Part shown: positions 7,150-15,625 of the stretch, one piece after another | Layout: every line of letters begins with the position of its first letter | Position numbering within the stretch: the first letter of the stretch is position 1 | From: Streptomyces sp. NBC_00576 | GTDB taxonomy: Bacteria; Actinomycetota; Actinomycetes; Streptomycetales; Streptomycetaceae | Direction of reading: 5' to 3' | DNA length: 64,000 nucleotides | Assembly (NCBI RefSeq): GCF_036345175.1 | Contig: NZ_CP107780.1 | Coordinates: 8,556,001-8,620,000, forward strand | Translations under genes and position numbers: made by a program | The notes under the pieces: generated by a model | Databases searched by the model: none | Told to the model about the DNA's origin: nothing | Seen by the model: only the letters and a program-made list of their open reading frames with translations

Positions 7150-9258
7150 ATGACGGCCGAGCTGGTCCGGGGGCAGAACCATCCGCTCTCCCAGGTCCGC
7201 CTCGAAGTGCGGATCTCGGCCGACGCGCCGATCGTGGCCGCGGCCACGATCGGCGACGAGCAGGGCAAGGTCCACGGCGTCGAATGGGTGGCCCACCCCG
7301 GCGCGCCCACGCTCCCCGGTCTGGAGGTCTCCAGGCAGGCTGCGGCCGATCACCGGCTCGCCGTGGACCTGGGTGCCATGCCGGAATCCGTGCACCGGAT
7401 CAGCGTGCTGCTCGCGCTGCCGTCCGGTGTGGGCGGCCCGGCCCGTTTCGGTGCCGTAGCCGCACCCTTCGTCGCCGTCACCGGCCTCGACGGCACCGGG
7501 GTCGCCAGTTACACGATCACGGGCCTGGAGGCCGAGTCGGCTGTGGTCGCCCTGGAGCTCTACCGCAGGCAGGACGCCTGGAAGGTACGAGCCATCGGCC
7601 AGGGATACTCCGGCGGCCTCGCCGAACTCCTCGCCGACCAGGGCCTTCCCGAGGCCCGCCGTCTCGTGGACGCCATCAACGAGGCGGTGTTCCAGGCCCA
7701 CTCCCGCTCGGTGGCGCCTCCTCCGCCCCGCACGCCCGACAGTGACCGCACCCGTCGGACGACGTCCCCCGCACCCGCGCAGTCAGCGTCGCCGTACGCG
7801 GCTCAGGGGCCGCAGGACAGCTCGATTCCCGGCTCACCGGAGCAGGCCGGCTCCGCGGTTCAGGGCGTCCAGGGCGCTGCTTCCGCCGCGCAGCCTTCGT
7901 CCCCGTACGAAGTCCAGGACCCGCAGAACACCCCGGCGCAGGCCGGCCAACCGGACGGTTCGCCCCAGGCGGGCCGCGCCGAGGAAGCCGCGCAGACCGA
8001 CCCCTCCGCCACCGGCCGGCCGTCCGCCCCCGCCGTCGGCGCGCCGATCAACTACAGCCATCCCAGTCGCCGTACCGCTCCGCCACCGGCTCCGCCGACC
8101 GCGCCACCGGCCCAGTCCGGACAGCCACCGCGGCCGGTCGCGGGTGACGCGACCGGGTGGTCCATGGACGAGCGGCTCTACAACCAGGTCTGGGGCATGT
8201 TCGAGGACCTGGCGCGCACGGTCGCCGCATACCGCAGCGCCGTGGACTTCGCCGACTCACGTCTTGAACAGGAGATCGACAAGGCGCTGGCAGATCCACG
8301 CAGCCGGGTCGGCGGCCGGGGTGACGCGGCTCGTGAAGCGGCGCGCACCAAGCACTCCCAGCTCGTCGACCAGGCCCGCGCCGCCCTCGACCGCGACCTC
8401 TCCCAGCTCATCGCCGAGTCCGAGGTCGTCGAGCCCGCGCTGCCCCTGTCGTACGCACGCTGGGACAACCCTGTCTGGCACGGCTACCGCGTCCCGATGG
8501 AGCTGCCCATGGCGCTGCGGCTGGGCGACCTGCGGCTGCCCGAGAGCGCCAACCTGAGCATTCCGATGCTCGTTCGGCTGCCGTTGGAGCGCGGCCTGTG
8601 GATCGACAGCGGTGGTGAGGCACTCGACGGCTCGCTCATCGACTCCGACGAGCTACGGCGGCTCGCCATGGAAACGGCGGTGACCCACGCGGCCCGGTTG
8701 CTCGCCGTCCATCCGGCAGGCGAGTTCGCCGTGCACGTCATCGACCCGGCAGGTTCGGGCGCCCCGGCCCTCGCGCCGCTCGTGCGATCCGGTGTGCTCG
8801 CGGGTCCGCCCGCCGCCGGGACCGCCGGCGTCGCGGACGTCCTGGGCCGGCTGACCCAGCGCGTCGACCTGGTGCAGATGGCGGTGCGCGGCGGCGCGGC
8901 GGACTCGCTGCCGCCCGATCTCGACACCGCTCAGCAGCTGTTGATCGTCAATGACTTCCCGCACGGTTTCGACGACCGGGCGGTGACTCAGTTGCGCTAT
9001 CTCGCGGATGAGGGCCCGGCCGTCGGCGTCCACCTGATGATGGTCGCCGACCGCGAGGACGCCGCCGTCTACGGTCCCTTGCTGGATCCCCTCTGGCGTT
9101 CGCTTCTGCGACTCACTCCGGTGCCCGACGACCACCTTGCCGACCCGTGGGTCGGGCATGCGTGGACCTACGAGCCGTCGGTCGTGCCGCAGGGCAGCCA
9201 GGTGCTTCAGCAGGTGCTCAGTCAGGTCGCGGCGGCTCGCCGCTCATGGAACCGCTGA
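7150..9258 (+). CDS. TerD-like domain fused to a degenerate FtsK/SpoIIIE-like core
   Basis: A 702-residue protein in three parts. Residues 1-185 form a TerD-like domain (LVRGQNHPL, GVEWVAHPGAP, DAWKVRAIGQGYSGGLAELL). Residues 190-335 are a low-complexity Pro/Gln/Ala/Ser linker. Residues 340-702 resemble the inactive ATPase modules seen in FtsK/SpoIIIE-type proteins: VHVIDPAGSGAPALAPLV, then QLLIVNDFPHGFDDRAV, then GPAVGVHLMMVAD. No Walker A is visible where it should be, so nucleotide hydrolysis is unlikely. I infer a scaffold role in the Ter stress system, working with the TerD protein just upstream. The ATG at 7150 has GAAGG before it. Confidence 0.75.
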   Translation: MTAELVRGQNHPLSQVRLEVRISADAPIVAAATIGDEQGKVHGVEWVAHPGAPTLPGLEVSRQAAADHRLAVDLGAMPESVHRISVLLALPSGVGGPARFGAVAAPFVAVTGLDGTGVASYTITGLEAESAVVALELYRRQDAWKVRAIGQGYSGGLAELLADQGLPEARRLVDAINEAVFQAHSRSVAPPPPRTPDSDRTRRTTSPAPAQSASPYAAQGPQDSSIPGSPEQAGSAVQGVQGAASAAQPSSPYEVQDPQNTPAQAGQPDGSPQAGRAEEAAQTDPSATGRPSAPAVGAPINYSHPSRRTAPPPAPPTAPPAQSGQPPRPVAGDATGWSMDERLYNQVWGMFEDLARTVAAYRSAVDFADSRLEQEIDKALADPRSRVGGRGDAAREAARTKHSQLVDQARAALDRDLSQLIAESEVVEPALPLSYARWDNPVWHGYRVPMELPMALRLGDLRLPESANLSIPMLVRLPLERGLWIDSGGEALDGSLIDSDELRRLAMETAVTHAARLLAVHPAGEFAVHVIDPAGSGAPALAPLVRSGVLAGPPAAGTAGVADVLGRLTQRVDLVQMAVRGGAADSLPPDLDTAQQLLIVNDFPHGFDDRAVTQLRYLADEGPAVGVHLMMVADREDAAVYGPLLDPLWRSLLRLTPVPDDHLADPWVGHAWTYEPSVVPQGSQVLQQVLSQVAAARRSWNR

Positions 9259-9332
9259 CGCCCGCAGACGCTTCACCAAGTATCCGTAAAGCCTTCTGAC
9301 CTGTATATTTGGGTTTTCTTTTACCAATCCCT

Positions 9333-9361
9333 TTACCTTTCCTTGGTGATTGAGGTACTGT
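9333..9361 (+). promoter_or_regulatory. Candidate promoter of the terC leader
   Basis: TTACCT at 9333-9338 and TACTGT at 9356-9361 are separated by 17 bases, in an unusually AT-rich stretch (about 9285-9370) for this genome. Transcription would begin near 9368, immediately before the riboswitch. The -35 match is weak. Confidence 0.4.
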
Positions 9362-9369
9362 TTTCCCAA

Positions 9370-9497
9370 CGGAGGGGAGTACTCCCTACCTGCTGCGGCG
9401 TACCCGTCAATACGGATCAATCCAGATCCCGGGGCGTCGGCCCGCAGGCGCCGGGCGCGAGAAGGAGCCCGGTTGTCGCGGGTGGAAGAGACCTCCG
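9370..9497 (+). promoter_or_regulatory. yybP-ykoY manganese riboswitch
   Basis: The leader of terC carries the hallmarks of the yybP-ykoY family. The 5' strand CGGAGG (9370-9375) runs into GGGGAGTA (9374-9381), a CCGTCAATACGG segment at 9404-9415 matches the conserved CGUCAAUACG loop, and GAGACCTCCG at 9488-9497 closes P1 with CCTCCG. The family senses Mn2+ and commonly controls TerC/Alx-type exporters, exactly the gene that follows. The P1 3' strand CCTCCGG (9492-9498) is also perfectly complementary to CCGGAGG at 9532-9538, the terC ribosome-binding site. Ligand-stabilised P1 should therefore free the site and switch translation on. The mechanism is inferred. Confidence 0.85.
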
Positions 9498-9542
9498 GTA
9501 GCGACGACGCTGAAATTTGCCGTTACTACTGCCGGAGGCGCA

Positions 9543-10544
9543 GTGAATGTTTCCGTGACCCTGTGGGTCCTGACCATCGTGGGTCTCGCCGCTCTGATCG
9601 CGGTGGACTTCTTCATCGGGCGCAAGCCCCATGACGTATCAATCAAGGAAGCCGGAATCTGGACGGTCGTCTGGATAGCCCTGGCCGGACTCTTCGGCCT
9701 GGGGCTGCTCGTCTTCAGTGGCGGTGAGCCTGCCGGTGAGTTCTTCGCGGGCTTCATCACCGAGAAGTCGTTGAGCGTCGACAACCTCTTCGTCTTCGTT
9801 CTGATCATGGCGAAGTTCGCGGTGCCCTCGCAGTACCAGCAGCGTGTGCTCCTTGTCGGTGTCCTCATCGCCCTTGTTCTGCGCGCGATATTCATCGCCG
9901 CCGGCGCCGCGATCCTCGCGAGCTTCGCGTGGGTGTTCTACATCTTCGGCGCCTTCCTCATCTGGACCGCCTGGAAGCTGATCCAGGAGGCCCGTGCCGA
10001 CGACGAGGACGAGGAGTTCGAGGAGAACAAGCTGCTCAAGGCTGTCGAGAAGCGGTTCGGTGTGGCCGACCGCTATCACGGCACCAAGCTGTGGATCGAG
10101 GAGAACGGCAAGCGCATCATGACGCCGATGCTGGTCGTGATGCTCGCGATCGGTACCACGGACGTCCTGTTCGCCCTCGACTCGATCCCGGCGATCTTCG
10201 GCCTGACCCAGGACCCGTACATCGTCTTCACCGCCAATGCGTTCGCCCTGATGGGCCTGCGTCAGCTGTACTTCCTCATCGGCGGTCTGCTGAGGAAGCT
10301 GGTCCACCTCTCGTACGGCCTGTCGGTCATCCTCGGCTTCATCGGTGTCAAGCTGGTGCTGCACGCACTGCACGAGTCCGGGGTCCACGTACCGGAGATC
10401 TCCATACCGGTCTCCCTCGGAGTGATCTGCGGGGTCCTGGTCGTCACCACGATCACCAGCCTGATCGCCTCCAGGAAGCAGGAGGCGGCCGCGGCGGCGC
10501 AGAAGGACAGCGAAGGCGCTCCGAAGGACAGCATCGAGGCCTGA
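9543..10544 (+). CDS. terC: TerC/Alx-family membrane protein (likely manganese exporter)
   Basis: A 333-residue membrane protein with about nine helices. The two acidic family motifs are present: FITEKSLSVDNLFVFVLI and GTTDVLFALDSIPAIFGL. A charged loop (ARADDEDEEFEENKLL) separates the halves. Members controlled by yybP-ykoY riboswitches export Mn2+ or metallate exported enzymes, so the leader supports manganese homeostasis rather than tellurite resistance as such. The start is a GTG with GGAGG only 4 nt upstream. A hairpin at 10570-10614 ends the unit. It is unlinked in transcription from the TerD genes because it has its own promoter and leader. Confidence 0.92.
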   Translation: MNVSVTLWVLTIVGLAALIAVDFFIGRKPHDVSIKEAGIWTVVWIALAGLFGLGLLVFSGGEPAGEFFAGFITEKSLSVDNLFVFVLIMAKFAVPSQYQQRVLLVGVLIALVLRAIFIAAGAAILASFAWVFYIFGAFLIWTAWKLIQEARADDEDEEFEENKLLKAVEKRFGVADRYHGTKLWIEENGKRIMTPMLVVMLAIGTTDVLFALDSIPAIFGLTQDPYIVFTANAFALMGLRQLYFLIGGLLRKLVHLSYGLSVILGFIGVKLVLHALHESGVHVPEISIPVSLGVICGVLVVTTITSLIASRKQEAAAAAQKDSEGAPKDSIEA

Positions 10545-10569
10545 CTGCGTCGGACGTAGGAACAACCAC

Positions 10570-10614
10570 CATCGGGAGCGGTGCGCGGCGAATTGGCGAC
10601 CACCGTTCCCGATG
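10570..10614 (+). terminator. Hairpin terminator after terC
   Basis: CATCGGGAGCGGTG at 10570-10583 pairs with CACCGTTCCCGATG at 10601-10614: 14 base pairs with one G-U, a 17-nt loop and a short T-rich tail. It starts 25 nt after the terC stop. Confidence 0.75.
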
Positions 10615-10748
10615 CTTCGTTGGGTGCTGAGCGTCCCCCGGCAGCGCACAGGGGTGGGTGTGGGGCGGGCGCGAGGTGCGTTCGCGGGGCAGTGAGTGAG
10701 GGGCGGTGTGCGCGTGCGTGGCTCGTGTCCGTCTGCGAGGATCGCTGA

Positions 10749-11849
10749 ATGATCGTCAGGCTGCGGTCACTCGCGACGCGGTGGACGGCCGTCGTGCCGG
10801 TGGCCGCTGTCGTCCTGCTCGTGTTCACGTGGGGACGCGACCTTCCCGGTGTGGTCGTCGCGCTGGTGACACTGGTCCTCGCGGGAGCCGTACTGGCCGC
10901 CGTCCACCACGCCGAGGTGATCGCCCACCGGGTTGGTGAACCCTTCGGCTCCCTCGTGCTGGCCGTCGCCGTCACGATCATCGAGGTCGCCCTGATCGTC
11001 ACGCTGATGGCCGACGGCGGGGACAAGAGTTCCACCCTGGCCAGGGACACCGTCTTCGCGGCCGTGATGATCACCTGCAACGGCATCGTCGGACTGAGCC
11101 TCCTCACCGCCTCGATCCGCCACGGGACCGCGGTCTTCAACCCGGAAGGCACCGGCGCCGCCCTCGCGACGGTCGCGACGCTGGCCACGCTCAGTCTGGT
11201 GCTGCCGACGTTCACGACGAGCAAGCCGGGTCCCGAGTTCTCCACCGCCCAGCTCACCTTCGCCGCGCTTGCCTCGCTGGTTCTGTACGGCCTGTTCGTA
11301 GCGACCCAGACCGTGCGGCACCGCGACTACTTCCTGCCGATCACCCGACAGGGCGAGGTCATCACCGCGGACGGTCACGCCGAGCTCCCGACCGCCCGCG
11401 ACGTTCGGGTCAGCCTGGGACTGCTGGGCCTGGCACTGATCGGCGTGGTCGGCCTCGCGAAGGGAGTGTCGCCCACCATCGAGTCCGGCGTCGAGGCAGC
11501 CGGCCTGCCGCATGCCGTCGTCGGTGTGATCATCGCCCTGCTCGTTCTGCTTCCCGAGACCATCGCCGCGCTGCGCTCCGCTCGCCGCGACCGCGTACAG
11601 ACCAGCCTGAACCTCGCCCTCGGGTCGGCGATGGCCAGCATCGGCCTGACCATCCCCGCCGTGGCCCTGGCGTCCGTCTGGCTCTCCGGGCCACTGGTCC
11701 TCGGCCTCGGCGCCACCCACATGGTGATGCTGGCCCTGACCGTGGTGGTGGGTTCGCTGACAGTGGTGCCCGGGCGGGCCACACCGCTCCAGGGAGGCGT
11801 CCATCTGGTGCTGTTCGCCGCCTACCTGGAGTTGGCGATCAATCCCTGA
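10749..11849 (+). CDS. chaA: Calcium/proton antiporter, CaCA family
   Basis: A 366-residue membrane protein with the two inverted alpha-repeats of cation/Ca2+ exchangers. Repeat 1 has HRVGEPFGSL and VAVTIIEVALI; repeat 2 has LLPETIAALRSARRDRVQ followed by LNLALGSAMASIGLTIP. The paired acidic residues in these helices bind the cation. ChaA relatives use the proton gradient to extrude Ca2+ (sometimes Na+ or K+) at high pH or salt. The ATG at 10749 follows CGAGGA. It lies next to the manganese gene terC but with a terminator between. It converges on the MHS symporter with 13 nt between. Confidence 0.88.
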   Translation: MIVRLRSLATRWTAVVPVAAVVLLVFTWGRDLPGVVVALVTLVLAGAVLAAVHHAEVIAHRVGEPFGSLVLAVAVTIIEVALIVTLMADGGDKSSTLARDTVFAAVMITCNGIVGLSLLTASIRHGTAVFNPEGTGAALATVATLATLSLVLPTFTTSKPGPEFSTAQLTFAALASLVLYGLFVATQTVRHRDYFLPITRQGEVITADGHAELPTARDVRVSLGLLGLALIGVVGLAKGVSPTIESGVEAAGLPHAVVGVIIALLVLLPETIAALRSARRDRVQTSLNLALGSAMASIGLTIPAVALASVWLSGPLVLGLGATHMVMLALTVVVGSLTVVPGRATPLQGGVHLVLFAAYLELAINP

Positions 11850-11862
11850 CCAACGCCGCAGG

Positions 11863-13167
11863 TCACTCCGTGGCAGGTACGGCGGCGAGGCGGGGCACCG
11901 GCATGGTCTCCGGCAGCAACGCGAAGCACCCCAGGCTGAACAGCGCGATCCCCGTCAGATAAGCGCCCACGCCCCACGGGACCCGGCCCCCGTGCTCGGC
12001 GAGCGCCGTTGCCACGATCGGTGTGAGCGCGCCGCCGAGAACCCCGCCCAGGTTGTAGCCGACCGCGGCGCCCGTGCACCGTACGCGGGGCTCGTACAGC
12101 TCCGGCAGATACGCCGCGATCACCGCGAACATCGTGACGAACGCGATCATCGCCACCAGGAAGCCGAGGAACATCAGCAGCGGTTCGCCGGTCGACAGCA
12201 GCGCGACCATCGGGCACATCCACACGGTAGCGGCGGCACACCCCGCGAGACACAGCGGCCGGCGGCCGTAACGGTCCCCCAGGAGAGCCACCACGGGCGT
12301 CAGAGCGCCCTTGACCACCACCGCGGCCATGATGCAGGCGAGCATGACGGTACGGCTGACACCGAGCCGTTCGGTCCCGTAGGCGAGGGACCAGGTCGTC
12401 ACCGCGTAGAACACCGCGTACCCGACCGCGAGCGCGCCCGCCGTCAGCAGGACCAGCCGCCAGTGGTCGCGCACCACTTCGGCGAGCGGCACGCGCGCGT
12501 GGTCGTCGATCTCCAGGAAACTCGGGCTCTCGGTGAGCGACGAACGCAGCCACAGCCCTGCCACGGCGAGCACCCCGGCCGCCCAGAACGGCACCCGCCA
12601 TCCCCACGAGGCGAACTGCGCATCCGTGAGCGACGCCGACAGCACCAGCATCACGCCGTTGGCGAGCAGAAAGCCCACCGCGGGGCCGATCTGCGGGAAA
12701 CTCGCCCACAGGGCGCGCCGTTCGGCGGGCGCGTGCTCCGCGGTCAGCAGGACCGCCCCGCCCCACTCCCCGCCGAGCCCGAGCCCCTGGAGGAAACGCA
12801 GCACCAGGAGGAGCACGGGAGCGGCAGTGCCGATCGACTCGTACGTCGGTACGCAGCCGACAGCGACCGTCGACGCCCCGGTCAGCAGCAGCGAGGCGAC
12901 GAGGACCGGCCGCCGCCCGCGCCGGTCCCCGATGTGCCCGAACAGCACCGACCCCAGCGGCCGGGCGACGAACCCCACCCCGAACGTCCCGAAGGCGGCC
13001 AGCGTCCCGGCCACCGGAGAGAACGTCGGGAAGAACAGTGGCCCCAGAACCAGTGCGGCCGCGGTGCCGTAGACGAAGAAGTCGTAGAACTCGATGGCCG
13101 TCCCCGCGAGTGAGGCGGCGGCCAGCCGCACCATCGAAGGCGCCCTTACCGTGCGTACGTCGTGCAT
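11863..13167 (-). CDS. MHS-family MFS symporter
   Basis: A 434-residue, 12-helix transporter of the metabolite:H+ symporter group (relatives ShiA, ProP, KgtP). Diagnostic features are the first-helix AGTAIEFYDFFVYGTAAALV, the loop GHIGDRRGRRPVLV, the fourth-helix RFLQGLGLGGEWGGAVLL and the second-half motif LLGDRYGRRPL. The family imports organic acids, osmolytes or shikimate-like compounds with protons; the substrate is not decided by sequence. The ATG at 13167 opens the reading frame. The next gene on this strand, the S66 peptidase, ends 58 nt upstream, so the two may be one transcript. Confidence 0.85.
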   Translation of the reverse strand: MHDVRTVRAPSMVRLAAASLAGTAIEFYDFFVYGTAAALVLGPLFFPTFSPVAGTLAAFGTFGVGFVARPLGSVLFGHIGDRRGRRPVLVASLLLTGASTVAVGCVPTYESIGTAAPVLLLVLRFLQGLGLGGEWGGAVLLTAEHAPAERRALWASFPQIGPAVGFLLANGVMLVLSASLTDAQFASWGWRVPFWAAGVLAVAGLWLRSSLTESPSFLEIDDHARVPLAEVVRDHWRLVLLTAGALAVGYAVFYAVTTWSLAYGTERLGVSRTVMLACIMAAVVVKGALTPVVALLGDRYGRRPLCLAGCAAATVWMCPMVALLSTGEPLLMFLGFLVAMIAFVTMFAVIAAYLPELYEPRVRCTGAAVGYNLGGVLGGALTPIVATALAEHGGRVPWGVGAYLTGIALFSLGCFALLPETMPVPRLAAVPATE

Positions 13168-13225
13168 GCCGCGTCAACTACCCACGGTGACCGCGCGTTA
13201 CGGGGGCGTGCGGGGCCGATCGGGA

Positions 13226-14272
13226 TCAGTACGTCACGGTGATGCGCCGGTCGGGACCGTCCACCCGGATCGACCCTCCATAGGGGATGACGAGTTGCGG
13301 ATCCGTGTGTCCGAAGTCCACGTCGAAGACCGTCATCAGGCCGGGAGCGTAGGCGCGCAGCGCGCGTTGGACCGCCTCCCGCTGTTCGGCGGCGTAACGG
13401 TCGCCCTCCTCGGGGCTGTTGGGGCGCTCGAAGGACCAGGTCTTCGCGCGGCCCATCAGCAGCGCCGAAAAGCGCTGGAGCAGTCCGCGCTCGCCCATGT
13501 TGCGCAACGTGCGGAAGACCTCCTCGCCGCTCGGCAGCTCCTCCGAGGTCTCCAGGAGCACCACTCCGCCGTCGTAAACCGTCAGGTCGTGGGAGATCTC
13601 GCGGTCGGCCATCAGCAGCCAGGCGAGGATCTCCAGACAGCCGCCCCAACCGCGGCCCTCCACGACGCGGTCGGCGTTCAGCCACGTCCAGCCCGTGCCG
13701 GGACGGGTCTCCGGTTCGCTGTCGAAGGTCGCGGGGTCGGCCCAGTCGCGGTTGACGTCGTTCCAGCGCTCGGCGGGCCGCAGCTCGTACTCGCCCGAGG
13801 TGAACAGGGCGGCCCGCAGGGACTCGGCGGTCAGCGGGTCCATCGCCACGGGACGCCCGAGCGCCGTCATCACGGTCGCGCCGTGGAAACCGACGATCCC
13901 GGTGTTGTACAGGTATGCCAGCAGGTTCGTGTTGTCGCTCATCCCGAAGAACGGCTTCGGGTTGGCCCGGATCAACTCCCGGTCCAGAAACGGCAGCACG
14001 GTGATCTGGTCGTCGCCGCCGATCGTCGCGATGACCGCCTTGATGTCCGGGTCGGCGAACGCCGCGTGGATGTCGGCGGCCCGTTCCTGCGGCGTCGAAC
14101 CCATCTTCCGGGTCGCCGGATACTCGACCGGTTCGAGCTCGAACTCCTTGCGCAGCCGCTCCAGCCCCAGTTCGTGGGGGCGCGGGAAGAGCCCGGGGAG
14201 GGCGGCACCGGGCGAGATGACGGCTATGCGGTCGCCGGGTGAGGGCTTGGGGGGATAGGCGGGGGTCGTCAT
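13226..14272 (-). CDS. S66-family LD-carboxypeptidase (MccF-like)
   Basis: A 348-residue serine peptidase of family S66. The nucleophile elbow is FFGMSDNTNLL, corresponding to the family Gly-x-Ser-Asp; the N-terminal fold starts GDRIAVISPGAALPG; DFGHTDPQLVIPYGG near the end holds the catalytic His. Length and the long insertion between the two domains fit the MccF branch, which hydrolyses acylated or peptide-nucleotide substrates, more than the peptidoglycan-recycling LdcA branch. It has no signal peptide, so it is cytoplasmic. The start ATG at 14272 is divergent from aroQ, with 101 bases between. Confidence 0.88.
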   Translation of the reverse strand: MTTPAYPPKPSPGDRIAVISPGAALPGLFPRPHELGLERLRKEFELEPVEYPATRKMGSTPQERAADIHAAFADPDIKAVIATIGGDDQITVLPFLDRELIRANPKPFFGMSDNTNLLAYLYNTGIVGFHGATVMTALGRPVAMDPLTAESLRAALFTSGEYELRPAERWNDVNRDWADPATFDSEPETRPGTGWTWLNADRVVEGRGWGGCLEILAWLLMADREISHDLTVYDGGVVLLETSEELPSGEEVFRTLRNMGERGLLQRFSALLMGRAKTWSFERPNSPEEGDRYAAEQREAVQRALRAYAPGLMTVFDVDFGHTDPQLVIPYGGSIRVDGPDRRITVTY

Positions 14273-14373
14273 GCCGGGAGCGTACGGGCGGCCCGTTGTC
14301 GGCGCACCGTGATAAACCGGGGGCTGAGCAGCGGTCCTTGACAGGCCGCCACCCTGAACGGACCGGAGGAACC

Positions 14374-14847
14374 GTGCCCCGCACCCTCGCCAACGCCCCG
14401 ATCATGATCCTCAACGGGCCCAACCTGAACCTCCTGGGCCAGCGCCAGCCGGAGATCTACGGCTCCGACACGCTCGCCGACGTCGAGGCCCTGTGCGCCA
14501 AGGCGGCGGCCGGGCACGGCGGCACGGTGGACTTCCGCCAGTCCAACCACGAGGGCGAGCTGGTCGACTGGATCCACGAGGCGCGCCTCGACCACGCCGG
14601 CATCGTCATCAACCCCGGCGCCTACTCGCACACGTCCGTCGCGATCCTGGACGCGCTCAACACCTGCGACGGCCTGCCGGTGTTGGAGGTCCACATCTCC
14701 AACATCCACCAGCGTGAGACGTTCCGGCACCACTCCTACGTATCACTGCGCGCCGACGGCGTCATCGCGGGGTGCGGTGTGCAGGGGTATGTGTTCGGGG
14801 TGGAGCGGGTCGCCGCGCTGGTGAAGGCGGCGACCGCGGAGGCGTGA
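14374..14847 (+). CDS. aroQ: 3-dehydroquinate dehydratase, type II
   Basis: A 157-residue dodecameric-type enzyme that dehydrates 3-dehydroquinate to 3-dehydroshikimate, in the shikimate pathway or in quinate breakdown. Visible are the entry ILNGPNLNLLGQRQPEIYG with the catalytic Tyr, the loop FRQSNHEGELVDWIHEA, INPGAYSHTSVAILDAL, and EVHISNIHQRETFRHHSY with the active-site His. The GTG at 14374 has GGAGGA 3 nt upstream and gives the normal family length; an in-frame start at 14239 would add 45 Arg/Gly-rich residues. It converges on the ABC ATPase gene with one base between. No other shikimate gene is nearby. Confidence 0.96.
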   Translation: MPRTLANAPIMILNGPNLNLLGQRQPEIYGSDTLADVEALCAKAAAGHGGTVDFRQSNHEGELVDWIHEARLDHAGIVINPGAYSHTSVAILDALNTCDGLPVLEVHISNIHQRETFRHHSYVSLRADGVIAGCGVQGYVFGVERVAALVKAATAEA

Positions 14848-14848
14848 C

Positions 14849-15625
14849 CTACAACCGCCCCGCCTCCACGATCCGCCGCAGGAACTGCCGCGTGCGCTCC
14901 TGTTGCGGATCGCCGAACACCTGCTCGGCCGTGCCCCGTTCCAGGACCACGCCGCCCTCGAGGAAGCAGATCTGGTCCGCGACATCGCGGGCGAAGCCCA
15001 TCTCGTGGGTGGCCAGGACCATCGTCATTCCGTCGCCCTTCAGATCCCGGACGACGGCGAGGACCTCGCCCACGAGTTCCGGGTCGAGGGCCGCGGTGAT
15101 CTCATCGAGGAGCAGCAGCCGGGGGCGTACGGCAAGGGCGCGGACGATCGCCGCCCGCTGCTGCTGGCCGCCGCTCAGCCGGTCCGGGTACTCGCCCGCC
15201 TTCGCGCCGAGCCCGAGCCGCTCCAGCAGCTCACGGCCGTACCGCTCCGCCTCGGCGCGGTCCACGCCGTGCACCCGGCGCGGGGCGAGGGTGATGTTCT
15301 CCAGAACGGTCATGTGCGGGAAGAGGTTGTACGCCTGGAAGACCACGCCGATCCGGCGGCGCACGGCGTCCTGGTCCGTCCGCGGGTCGGTGATCTCCTC
15401 GCCGTCCAGCCAGATCGCGCCGTCGTCGATCTCCTCCAGCAGGTTCGCGCACCGCAGCAGCGTGGACTTGCCGGAGCCGGACGCGCCGATCAGAGCGGTC
15501 ACCGTGTGCGGGGCGACCTCCAGATCGACGCCGCTCAGGACGACCGAGTCGCCGAACGTCTTGCGCACGGACTCCATACGGAGCACGGGGGAGGAGATGG
15601 GCGAGTTGTCGGGGATGTCGCTCAC
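14849..15625 (-). CDS. Polar amino-acid ABC transporter ATPase
   Basis: A 258-residue ABC ATPase of the polar amino-acid uptake group (GlnQ/HisP-like). Walker A is GASGSGKST, the signature is RLSGGQQQRAAIVRAL, Walker B is LLLLDEITAALDPELV, and the switch His is in LATHEMGFARD. Ile replaces the usual Pro of DEPTSALD in the D-loop region, a variation common in this family. The GTG at 15625 overlaps the permease stop by 4 bases (GTGA), with GGAGGAA upstream, so translation is coupled. It is the last gene of a three-gene importer operon. Confidence 0.93.
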   Translation of the reverse strand: MSDIPDNSPISSPVLRMESVRKTFGDSVVLSGVDLEVAPHTVTALIGASGSGKSTLLRCANLLEEIDDGAIWLDGEEITDPRTDQDAVRRRIGVVFQAYNLFPHMTVLENITLAPRRVHGVDRAEAERYGRELLERLGLGAKAGEYPDRLSGGQQQRAAIVRALAVRPRLLLLDEITAALDPELVGEVLAVVRDLKGDGMTMVLATHEMGFARDVADQICFLEGGVVLERGTAEQVFGDPQQERTRQFLRRIVEAGRL

